A stretch of DNA of 64,000 nt from Saccharomycopsis crataegensis (lineage: Eukaryota > Ascomycota > Saccharomycetes > Ascoideales > Saccharomycopsidaceae): positions 806,001-870,000 of the forward strand of contig NW_027043819.1 in assembly GCF_037102585.1 (NCBI RefSeq), read 5' to 3'. The notes beneath the pieces were generated by a model that saw only the letters and a program-made list of their open reading frames with translations, was not told the DNA's origin and made no database searches. Position numbers and translations under genes: made by a program. Each line of letters begins with the position of its first letter. The stretch's first letter is position 1. Shown one piece after another: positions 27,925 through 36,826 of the stretch.

Positions 27925-30900
27925 CTAGATAGCGTAATTTGGGTATCTCAACAGTTGTTTCCTGATATCCCAATCGATCATTCTTTCACCCAAATAATTA
28001 ATCAAATAAATGACGCACCCAACAAATCTGAACGCTGCCAAAAACGCAACAATCCAAAGAATCACCGTCAAGAAGATTTCCGATCTTCTTTCGTAGACAC
28101 TTTCCAAATGAGAACTATCAGTGAAACCGTCCATACTCAAAACTACAGCGACCAAACAACAGTTTGTCGCCATCCAAAATATAACCACCAAAGATCTAAC
28201 TAAGGCATAATAATCTTTTGCTTTTGTATCGGCATCACGACCATCGATCCTGACCTTCATGCCAAATCTATTGGTTTCATAATTGGATTTCCCTGGTTCT
28301 CTAAGTTCATGCCACTTTTTAGCATACTGAATATCCACGTCCCTTCTATCCATTGGGGCATCCATCGACACAAGAAATTCATTTTGTAACACTTCTTCAT
28401 TGACATCCAATTCCTCAAGTTCATCTTTCTGGACCTTGGTCATTTGTAACGGTTTTTCTTCGATGATTTCGTCGTCTCTATTACCCCAACTCAAATCATG
28501 AAGATTGCAAAAAGCATAAATGTTCAAAACATTGATGTAGGTTGGTGAAATCAAAAGATATTGTAAGAAAGAAGTAAACATATGCCATGGTTCAAAGTAT
28601 AAGAATGAAGCAAGGAAATAAAGACCGTATGTACATGACAATGAAACCGTCAAATCACGGAAACGGGAATTATGGAACACCAATTCTTGGAAATTACGTT
28701 CTTTCAAAAAATCTTGAACCGCTTTCACCGACATGAACACCGCAGCAAACATGGTATAACTCATCAACACTGCGTAGAAGATCAACATCACAAAATAAAC
28801 TTTGGAAGTACCTTCAGGACGGTTACCAAAGGAAAGAACAAAAGTGATAACGGTAGTAGCAACGTACATCCAAAGGAAAATACCAGCAAGAATTTTCGCT
28901 CCTCCGAAATAACCCTCCAATGAAACTGATAAGATTCTGAAAACAAGGAAAAAAGAAGCGATACTGAACCACGAAACCACAAGTTGGACAGTTTGGTAAA
29001 AGAATTCCACCATCAACATCATTTTTCTAACAAATGAATGGCCAGAACTCCAGATACGCCAGAAATGAGTGATCGAATAAAATGAAGCGAAAAATGAACC
29101 ATTCAACCATCTTCTTCTTTGCTTGATCAACGCAGAAATCGCGGTTGGGGTATCAGTTTCGGCAGTGGCAGCCTTAACATACTTTAAGGTCCAATTAGAT
29201 TTCTTTTTAGCAACAAGTTCGAAACACAAGATACGATCTTCCGCAAGGTACATATTTTTCTGGAACACCCCAGCGCTCGGATCTTTATCCAAATCTTCAC
29301 CTTTAAAGTATTTTTCAAGTGGACCTACCCCATTTTCATCGTTCAAGATGGCTTCATAACGGTAGGCACTAAAGGCCCCCGGCAACACAGAAATAAACCC
29401 AAATGTCAGCTCCGTAGGTTTATCCAAGATATTGGATATTTTATATTCGAAGTTTTGAGCCGCCACAAGGGGATTCAATAAGTTACTGAATTTCGGACCT
29501 AACGCGGCCTTAATCTCCCCACAACACCCACCGATTTGTGGATTCATATAAAATGAGTTCCAAAGATGGTAAAGAGAATCACGACTTGGTTGAGTACCGG
29601 CATCCAATAAAACCACGACTCTTGGATTCAAAACATCCGCAAAAGATTCGAAACACCAACGATGGGAGTTGATTTTCTTCTTATTTCTTTCTTTCAAACA
29701 CAATAACAATTGGACCGGTACTGGGTTACGAACAAAAGTAATGTCGCCTTCATCGGTGTTTTGCACCCCCAACATAGTGGTATGTTCGTATAAATGGGCT
29801 TGCACTTTTTTTTCGCCAATTTGCCCACGAGCAAAACCATCTTGATAAACCCCAATAGACGAGAATAATGCCAAAGTTTTAGGATTGACCTTGTTACGAC
29901 CGTCCGCCACAAAACACACGACAATTTTTTTCCAAGATTCGTCACCCCACACTTCAGAATGCTTGAGTTTGGTCAAATGAATAATGTTTTGGATCACCCC
30001 TTTCAAAGTCCTGGCCACAAGGAACGGTTCTTCATCGTATAGTGTGATACAAATCAATATTTCTGTTTGACGAGGGATTTTGTAGAAGTTTTGTCTGAGG
30101 TTGAATTTGGAAACCCGGAATTGGTTTGGGTCGCACGTCACCGAAGAGTATCTCATATACGCAAACTCATTCCCTTTAGCTTCGAGTTTATATTCTTTCA
30201 ATAAATAAGAAGCAGTATCACTATCCAAAATAAGATTACCGTTGGTGGTAAGGAACTTTTTCACGGTGGTATGAACTTCTTCTTCTTTGACATCTGAATC
30301 ATCTGGCATGGTTTTAAAAGATACTGCTTCACCGTACAAATTACCATGTAAATCTTGTTGAAGCGGAGCTTGTGGAGGAATATTAAGAGTGGTCGCCGGT
30401 TCCAAATGAGGAGCAAACACAGGATATGGGAGCTGTTTTTCCGTGACATAGTCATGATCGGTGGCCGTAATGCTCGAGCTGGTGGATTCGGTGTCGTTTT
30501 CAAAATGGGCATGATCAGGTACTTCTGCAAGGATAGGGGGGATTCTTGGAGGAGCAGTATTCGAATGGTGTAATGGAGAGATAATGTGTGTTTCATCTTC
30601 TTGTGTTCTAGGATTTTCCATTCTGGAATTCACAGAAACATTAAGCGGATAAGTATCACTTCTTTCTGGAAATGGTCTAAATCCTTTTTCTGCATCCTCC
30701 ATGGCATCTCTGCTGGACTGACTGGACGTATCATTAAAATTGACAGTGTTATTGGTTCCCCCATTGTGATTACTGGAATAATAGCCTTGTGGTAGCTGGA
30801 ATGGGGTGGCTAAGTTGGATCTAACGTTATTAGAAGGTCTGTGACGGGAGGATCTGGAATACGAGAAATTGTCGAAGTGATAGGCATCCAGACCACTGTT

Positions 30901-30945
30901 ATGATTATTGGAGGTCGATGAGCCTCTATTAGGGTTAGCACCCAT
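27925..30945 (-). CDS. CHS: Chitin synthase, class I/II (Chs1/Chs2 type)
   Basis: 1006 residues, integral plasma-membrane GT2 enzyme that polymerises N-acetylglucosamine from UDP-GlcNAc. The N-terminal 230 residues are Asn/Ser/Pro-rich and cytosolic. The catalytic core runs from about 280 to 640 and contains TLYDEEPFLVARTLKG, FVADGRNKVNP, a DAGTQP acceptor-site block, LPGAFSAYRYEA, EDRILCFEL and the hallmark QRRRWLNGSFF near 609. About seven C-terminal membrane segments follow, interrupted by a cytosolic loop near 860-930. Length fits class I/II (about 960-1130) and there is no myosin or cytochrome b5 part. Which of the two classes is not resolved, so only a generic symbol is given. Codon 513 is CTG (29407-29409) where the family has Ser in the KPxES.FG block, supporting Ser decoding. 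Confidence 0.93.
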   Translation of the reverse strand: MGANPNRGSSTSNNHNSGLDAYHFDNFSYSRSSRHRPSNNVRSNLATPFQLPQGYYSSNHNGGTNNTVNFNDTSSQSSRDAMEDAEKGFRPFPERSDTYPLNVSVNSRMENPRTQEDETHIISPLHHSNTAPPRIPPILAEVPDHAHFENDTESTSSSITATDHDYVTEKQLPYPVFAPHLEPATTLNIPPQAPLQQDLHGNLYGEAVSFKTMPDDSDVKEEEVHTTVKKFLTTNGNLILDSDTASYLLKEYKLEAKGNEFAYMRYSSVTCDPNQFRVSKFNLRQNFYKIPRQTEILICITLYDEEPFLVARTLKGVIQNIIHLTKLKHSEVWGDESWKKIVVCFVADGRNKVNPKTLALFSSIGVYQDGFARGQIGEKKVQAHLYEHTTMLGVQNTDEGDITFVRNPVPVQLLLCLKERNKKKINSHRWCFESFADVLNPRVVVLLDAGTQPSRDSLYHLWNSFYMNPQIGGCCGEIKAALGPKFSNLLNPLVAAQNFEYKISNILDKPTELTFGFISVLPGAFSAYRYEAILNDENGVGPLEKYFKGEDLDKDPSAGVFQKNMYLAEDRILCFELVAKKKSNWTLKYVKAATAETDTPTAISALIKQRRRWLNGSFFASFYSITHFWRIWSSGHSFVRKMMLMVEFFYQTVQLVVSWFSIASFFLVFRILSVSLEGYFGGAKILAGIFLWMYVATTVITFVLSFGNRPEGTSKVYFVMLIFYAVLMSYTMFAAVFMSVKAVQDFLKERNFQELVFHNSRFRDLTVSLSCTYGLYFLASFLYFEPWHMFTSFLQYLLISPTYINVLNIYAFCNLHDLSWGNRDDEIIEEKPLQMTKVQKDELEELDVNEEVLQNEFLVSMDAPMDRRDVDIQYAKKWHELREPGKSNYETNRFGMKVRIDGRDADTKAKDYYALVRSLVVIFWMATNCCLVAVVLSMDGFTDSSHLESVYERRSEIFLTVILWIVAFLAAFRFVGCVIYLINYLGERMIDWDIRKQLLRYPNYAI

Positions 30946-32493
30946 TATAATTGGTTATTATTACTCAATATTAATAACAGTTAATAAAAGAGCCCAAAAA
31001 TTCGAAAGAGTCTATGAACCAATAAAACACTACTAGGGCAAGAAACAATTGGATATCTAAGGGGAAAAAAAAAAAGAAAAGTATTTTCACTTTAATTAAA
31101 CAAAGGACAGGAATTCACATTGTTTTTATTTGAGGTCATAAACGACGACATCGCATATTCGTCAGACCAGCCTTGTTCATCTTTGAGGTGGTATAGTGGT
31201 TTGTTTACACTTTGGTGGTTAGACGAATACCATGTTGTTAAGTATCTGCGGACATCACATTTTTTTTTTTTTTTTTTTTCTCTGTGGCTGGTTGTCTGCG
31301 TGTGCCTTTAGAATGCGGCAGTTGGTTTCCAACATCGCAGAGAGAAACCAATATTTATTACGTTATCAGGGAAATTGGGATTAAATAATATTAGATAGTA
31401 AATACTATGCAGAGGGAGATGACGCTACCCCCCGGGTTTGCTTATCAATAGAGGATGCAATTGTAATCTGGGAAGATATAACAATATGCGCATTATTCGG
31501 GTGAAAAGGTATGGGGAACAGCAACACCATGATTTAAACGACCTTGACAGGTCTTGTCTACGGAGTGAAAAGCGAATGATAGTTGGACTTCGATGGGTCT
31601 GTTTCTGTGCTGTTGGTATCATCATAGCAATCTTCAAATAATATATGGCCTGTGCTTCGTGTTCTACCAATATCTCATAGTTGGATCATGACGTTCTACT
31701 TCGGGGTTGTTCTGGGTTCTTCTGGAGGTGGATGTATTGATTGTTCTAGGCCTATTTTATTACAAAAAAGAAAAAAAACAAAAAACAAGACAAAAGTGAT
31801 ACCTTATTCTTCGACTTCTTTTTTGGACAAACACTCATCCAATGACATAGATATTAACTCCCTTGTTCAAACAACCATTAAAAGGGCATTTATTTGTATA
31901 CCGCATCTTCAAGCATCATGATGCAGCAATATGTATAAATCATCATCATGCACTAGCATGCGACTCAATGAACCAATATGTATTGATCACACCATCGCAC
32001 AGATAAGGGGGGAAAACAGAAAATAGCCGAAAGCCTATAATAACCGTATGGAAGCTGCTCCATCCCATCCAAATGATCAAATAATTGTTGTGAGAGTTGA
32101 TACCTGGGAGAGCTTCTAGGTGTGCACTACAGAATGGCCATCAATTGCATCGGATGACCCAGATTACACTTCCAATCTCCGGAGTCCGCTGGCACGGGGT
32201 TTATGGGCGTTAACACCGGTGCGGCAGTTCCACCAGGCCGACACTCATAACGATGGACGTTGCGGATTTCCCGATAAGGTAATCCCGAAAAAAAAGAAAG
32301 AGAAAAAAAAAAAAAAAGTATTTAATAATATGTGACGCTTGTTTCTGATTTCTCAAATATATATTTTAATATAAAACACGCAGACACATCTTATGTCAAT
32401 TTTGCATTTCTCTTCAAAGCCGTCATAGACTGGCATAACTATTATATAATACTTTAGTAAAGAGGAAAAAAAAAAAAAAAGAATAAGAAATAG
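30946..32493. other. Intergenic region, 1.55 kb, divergent promoters of chitin synthase and a QDR-type transporter
   Basis: No gene seen. A T tract at 31261-31279 and A tracts at 31066-31077 and 32466-32480. A sequence around 31186-31205 (GGTGGTATAGTGG) looks like a tRNA box A but has no box B or acceptor stem. ORFs of 60-90 codons lack motifs. Confidence 0.5.
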
Positions 32494-34167
32494 GTGATGC
32501 CATCTTTATCAATGGAAAGCAGCATGCCCCCCAAGGAGGTGCTTAATAAGCAGGGAGATGGAGATCTAGTAAAGGAGAACGCAAGCCAAGCCAAGGATAA
32601 TAATGAACCAGCTGTCACTGAAAAGACCTCTACAGATTCCCCAGAATATCCTTATACTGTCTTCAACCTACGTGAGAAGTATATGATTGCCATTATCTGT
32701 GGGATTTCAGGGTTCTGGTCCGCCGTCTCCAATAACATCTATTTCCCAATCATTTATACCATTGAAAACAAATTCCACGTCACTGAAGAGCTTGCCAATG
32801 TGTCAGTGGTGCTTTATTTCTTATTACAAGGGATTGCCCCGATGTTTAGTGCGAGTATGGCTGATTCCATCGGTCGTAAACCGGTGGTGATCTTCTGTTG
32901 TGGGGTGTTTGTAATCGCTTGTGCTTGTATCGGGGACTCCAATGTTTATTGGTTAATTCTTGTCCTTCGATGTGTTCAAGCTGCCGGGATCGCCCCAGTG
33001 ATCGCCATCAACAGTGGTATTTGTGCCGATTTGGCCCCTCGTTCAAAACGGGCTTCCCTTATCGGCTTCACTTCCGGGATCCAATTATTGGCACAAAGTA
33101 TCGGTGCATTACTTGGTGGGGTCTTGGCATCGGGGTTTCATTCTTGGAGAGCGATTTTCTGGTTCTTATCCATTGGTGGTGGGGTCACCATGATTTTGAG
33201 TTTTTTCATCTTACCAGAAACTAAGCGTTCCATCGTTGGTAATGGCTCGATTCCTCCAAAAAAATTCATCAATAAATCACCAATTTGGTTAGTTCCTCAT
33301 TTCAAGAAGAAGTTGACCAACGACATCGAAACTTTGGAACTTAATACCGCCCAATCTTTACTCTCCAAACTCTTTGATGTTCCAAAGATTGTCACCAATA
33401 TTGATGTCATTTGTGTTTTAATTCCCGCATCATTTTACTATACCACCTGGACAATGATGTTCACCTCTTTGAGTACTACTTTACAAGAAGTAAGAGGGTA
33501 TTCGGTTTTGCGCGTTGGTCTTTGTTTCCTTGCTCCAGGAATTGCAGGGACCATTGGTAGTTTTGCTAATGGGAAAATTCTTGATTGGTATTACAAAAAA
33601 TGCCATCAAAAATATCGTGAACAACTTAGTGAATGGGAAGCAAAATATGGCAATGATTCTTCTTCATCTAACTCGATGATACATGATGATACCAATGTTA
33701 TCCCTGCCAAACCCCAGTTTTCAATTTTCAAAGTCCGTCTCGCCATGCTTTTCCCGTGCTCGATTCTTTTTATTTCTGGACTTTTGATCTTCTCATGGTG
33801 TTTGGAGAAAAATGCCCCCCTTGCCCCTGTTCTTATTGGGACGTTCCTTACCTCACTTGTCAATGCTCCATACGTGGGCTCGTCAATGAACTTATTGGCC
33901 GATATGTACCCTGATAAGACTTCTACCGGGGCCGCGTGTGTCAACCTTTCTAGATGTCTAATGGCAGCGTGCGGAGTGGCAGCGTTGAGTAGAATGCAAG
34001 ATGCCATGGGGATTGGTGGTTGTTTTACCCTCATGGCGGGATTCTGTGGCCTCAGTTTAATACCACTATGGATTGTCACTTGCCATGGTCAGAGATGGTT
34101 GGATGAAAGAATAGAGAAAGAGCGGTTGGCAGAGGAGAAAAAGCAAGATATCACTGAAAAGGTATAA
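32494..34167 (+). CDS. DHA1-family MFS transporter (Qdr/Aqr1/Dtr1 type)
   Basis: 557 residues with 12 predicted membrane segments. A hydrophilic N-terminus of about 60 residues precedes TM1. Motif A is SMADSIGRKPV in loop 2-3. LRCVQAAGIAPVIAINSGICADL forms TM4, and LIGFTSGIQLLAQSIGALLGG holds motif C of TM5. The central loop (about 250-290) ends at a PKIVTNIDVICVL block. These features place it in drug:H+ antiporter family 1, the Qdr1/2/3, Aqr1 and Dtr1 branch, which exports drugs, polyamines, short organic acids or bisformyl dityrosine. Yeast Qdr proteins are plasma-membrane exporters; which branch this belongs to is uncertain. No in-frame CTG is present. A first ATG at 32494 is used; a second Met is at codon 2. 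Confidence 0.86.
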   Translation: MMPSLSMESSMPPKEVLNKQGDGDLVKENASQAKDNNEPAVTEKTSTDSPEYPYTVFNLREKYMIAIICGISGFWSAVSNNIYFPIIYTIENKFHVTEELANVSVVLYFLLQGIAPMFSASMADSIGRKPVVIFCCGVFVIACACIGDSNVYWLILVLRCVQAAGIAPVIAINSGICADLAPRSKRASLIGFTSGIQLLAQSIGALLGGVLASGFHSWRAIFWFLSIGGGVTMILSFFILPETKRSIVGNGSIPPKKFINKSPIWLVPHFKKKLTNDIETLELNTAQSLLSKLFDVPKIVTNIDVICVLIPASFYYTTWTMMFTSLSTTLQEVRGYSVLRVGLCFLAPGIAGTIGSFANGKILDWYYKKCHQKYREQLSEWEAKYGNDSSSSNSMIHDDTNVIPAKPQFSIFKVRLAMLFPCSILFISGLLIFSWCLEKNAPLAPVLIGTFLTSLVNAPYVGSSMNLLADMYPDKTSTGAACVNLSRCLMAACGVAALSRMQDAMGIGGCFTLMAGFCGLSLIPLWIVTCHGQRWLDERIEKERLAEEKKQDITEKV

Positions 34168-35421
34168 AAACTTCATTATATTCCCTAATTATTTTGGTCT
34201 TTTTTTTTTTTTCCTCTCTTTTTTCTTATTCGAGACTATCAATTGCTTTAATTTTTCATCTTTTCTAATTTCTCTATGAGCCAATACATTTTATATTGTT
34301 TTTCATTAGCTATTGTCTTTTATTTAGCTACTTTCCCCCCTCTTTAATATTCCCAACTTTATTCCTCGAGATGTTTACTTCATGAATTCCCTTTGAATGA
34401 GTGCCAGAGAATGGTCACACGAGTCAATGATCGTCACTCACACGATCAACGGTTCGCATTCACTCCCCGTAGCATTTTGGCATTGAATGAGTGAGTGTAT
34501 ACACCAAACATGAAGGAATTATTATTATCTTCGGCTGCTTTGCGTATGATAAATTAAAATCAGAAGAATCTATAATATTTTGAATGAATCATCATCTCTT
34601 TAATATCTAACTTATGGGTGTAAAGCATCATTTTTTTTTTTTTTTTTTTTTTTTGTTTCTCATCACCTAGATTAATGGAGAACCTTACAAAATAAGGTAA
34701 AGATTTATTAAATTTTATAGTCCTGAGATGAATAGATGATAGGAATAAAGCATAGGCTATGAGCTACTGATAGTCGACTTTCCCATGGGTCGTCATAATT
34801 ACAGTATTGAAAAATTCTAATTTCCATCTCAATCAGAGCTTCCATCAACACAAAAAAAAAAAAAAAAACACCAGTCACATTAAACAAGTCTCGTAATCTA
34901 TATTCATGAAAGTATCGTGATATAATCATAAAAGTATCATGATATAATATCATAAATGTGTCGTAATATAATCATAAAAATAACAGAATCCAACCATAAG
35001 AGTTCTTCCAACCAGCCAATACCCACATGATATGATAAATGATCACTTATGCAAATTTCAAAGAGCTAAAAGGAAATCTAAAAAGCCAATTTTTTATGAA
35101 TCGATGTTTTATTTCTTGCCATCGTTCGAAATTTAATCATGCAAAACAAAACAAAATAAAATATCAATTCCAAATCTTTGAAACTACAACCACCAGTCAA
35201 GTCTCTACCTTTAACTGGATTCACTCTAATTGCAAAAAAAAAATAAAAAAAGTGGAAGTGAAAAAAGAAGAGAAAAATCTCCATCTTCACTGAGAAAAAG
35301 TCATATTCACATAAAAGATCACTTTCAAAGAAACATCAACACTCTAAGACACAAATCAAGGATAAAACTGTCAACAACGCAAATCTCATTATTTTTGTTT
35401 TCTGATTATTATTATTATTTT
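34168..35421. other. Convergent intergenic region, 1.25 kb, repeat-rich
   Basis: It holds a 10-bp direct repeat TGAATGAGTG (34394-34403 and 34484-34493), an inverted repeat GATCGT/ACGATC (34429-34434 and 34442-34447), a T tract at 34632-34654, and three imperfect copies of a 25-30 bp AT-rich unit at about 34904-34980. No gene seen. Confidence 0.6.
34394..34493. repeat. Direct TGAATGAGTG repeats enclosing a GATCGT/ACGATC inverted repeat
   Basis: The two exact 10-bp direct copies bracket a dyad with 6-bp arms and a 7-bp spacer. It lies beyond the 3' end of the Qdr-type transporter gene. Function unknown. Confidence 0.6.
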
Positions 35422-36012
35422 TTATCGTAATTCATACTTCACACTATCACAACTAAGGAAATACACCAACTTATTAGCATTTTTAATTCTTGCATCTCCG
35501 TCCTCCTCTTCTTCTTCCCCATATTTTTTCTCATCTTCATCAACTACAAACCCCGCAAATCCAAGAGGTCCACGATCACAATCAGCACATACCAAGTATC
35601 GCTGGATATTGATTTTTCCTTGATCTTCTACTGGTCCCAGGCTACCTTCAGCACCGTGGATGATTGGTTGAGCAATGTCTGAGGGCCGCGATACCCCAAT
35701 GTTATCGAAATCCCACGCGTCACCAATCTTGAAGAACTTCTTCTTCTTGTTCTTGTTCTTTGTAGATTCTTCATCTTTCGAAGTTTGTGGGTTGATCACT
35801 TCCAAAGTGGCATTGTCAACAACCGCACATTCTGGGGTTTCGCTGATCTGCACAGTGTTCTTATCATCGAAAGATGATAAGTGATACTTGAACGGGATGA
35901 TCCGACAATTACACCGGGAAAAAGGACACCGAAGGAGAATTTCCTTATATGAAACTACCTCTTCGGCAGAGTTGAGCTGATCAATGAGGGAATTAAATGA
36001 AACACTGGTCAT
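35422..36012 (-). CDS. DSS4: Dss4/Mss4-family guanine nucleotide release factor
   Basis: 196 residues counted from the ATG at 36012. The frame is open 42 codons further, but that stretch is a low-complexity leader. Mss4-fold proteins bind nucleotide-free exocytic Rabs (Sec4 in yeast) and stabilise or chaperone them. The zinc-binding cysteines are visible as two pairs: CPFSRCNC near residue 30 and LVCADCDRGPLGF near 147. FKIGDAWDFDNIGVSR and HGAEGSLGPV follow the family. A Lys-rich insert (KNKNKKKK) lies between the two halves and an acid-rich loop (EEEEEDGD) near the end. A yeast Dss4 is about 140 residues; this one is longer because of these inserts. It converges with the DHA1 transporter. 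Confidence 0.85.
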   Translation of the reverse strand: MTSVSFNSLIDQLNSAEEVVSYKEILLRCPFSRCNCRIIPFKYHLSSFDDKNTVQISETPECAVVDNATLEVINPQTSKDEESTKNKNKKKKFFKIGDAWDFDNIGVSRPSDIAQPIIHGAEGSLGPVEDQGKINIQRYLVCADCDRGPLGFAGFVVDEDEKKYGEEEEEDGDARIKNANKLVYFLSCDSVKYELR

Positions 36013-36826
36013 TTTATGGGTGGGATAGAAAATTAAAAAAAAAAAGAAAGAGAGAGAGAAAGATAGATGCATCATGATATGTTTTAGTTTTTGATGATGG
36101 TGGAAAAATTGTAAAATATTGTTTACTAGGCGCAGCACAGATGAAATTCCTCCAGCAAAATGATTGAACGTTTTCTACACCTTATGAATCAAGGGGGATG
36201 CAAATATATAAGTGGAGCAGATTATTTTGAATGGTTTGGAATCTGGATAGATGGGCAAAGTCGATTGCAAATGGCTTGAAATTTGGGTAAATAGGTACAA
36301 GAGGGTTATGAATAGCTTGGAATTCCAGTAAATAAGTAGCTTACCAACGGATTAGAGTTAGGATAAATAAGTATAATATAAATATAATATAAATAGAGAG
36401 AAATACCATAAAGAACTTGCAATTCTGTCGAATCATAATCTCCATGGATATTCTAGTATAGTAGCAGTAGTATAGTATAATAATGTCGACAATAAAAGGA
36501 AAGAAAAAAAAAAAGAAAAAAAATAATAATAATAATAATAATAATGAATGATAAACAAAAGATTTGATGAGAACACTTTATTCAATTTTTTGTGTTGGCT
36601 TTTTTATGTTTTAGTATAATGGTATAATATAGAAATATAAGATAATAATATAATATAATAGAATTGACGCAATCTTCCTGTTGGAGCAGATGATTCAGGA
36701 TCGGCTTTCCCATTTCTTTTTTTTTTTTTTTTTTCTTGTTCTTCTTTTTTCTTTTGGCTTCCAAAATAATGAACAATAAAAGGGCAAAATTTTTGTTGAA
36801 AGTTTGGATAATAGATTGATTGCTAA
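36013..36826. other. Intergenic region between DSS4 promoter and ABC transporter 3' end
   Basis: 814 bp. It contains imperfect repeats of about 55 bp around 36228-36350 (TTGGAAT/TTGAAAT ... GGTAAATA). An (AAT)n run is at 36522-36545 and a T tract at 36718-36734. No gene seen. Confidence 0.5.

Noticed and set aside
31139-31215. GGTATAGTGG resembling a tRNA D-arm
   Set aside because: No T-arm box and no pairing ends within 100 bases.
35039-35430. Lys-rich ORFs in the transporter-DSS4 spacer
   Set aside because: They are translations of A-rich homopolymer sequence.
36013-36138. 42-residue N-terminal extension of DSS4
   Set aside because: It reads as a low-complexity His/Phe/Ser leader; Mss4-family proteins start near the ATG at 36012.
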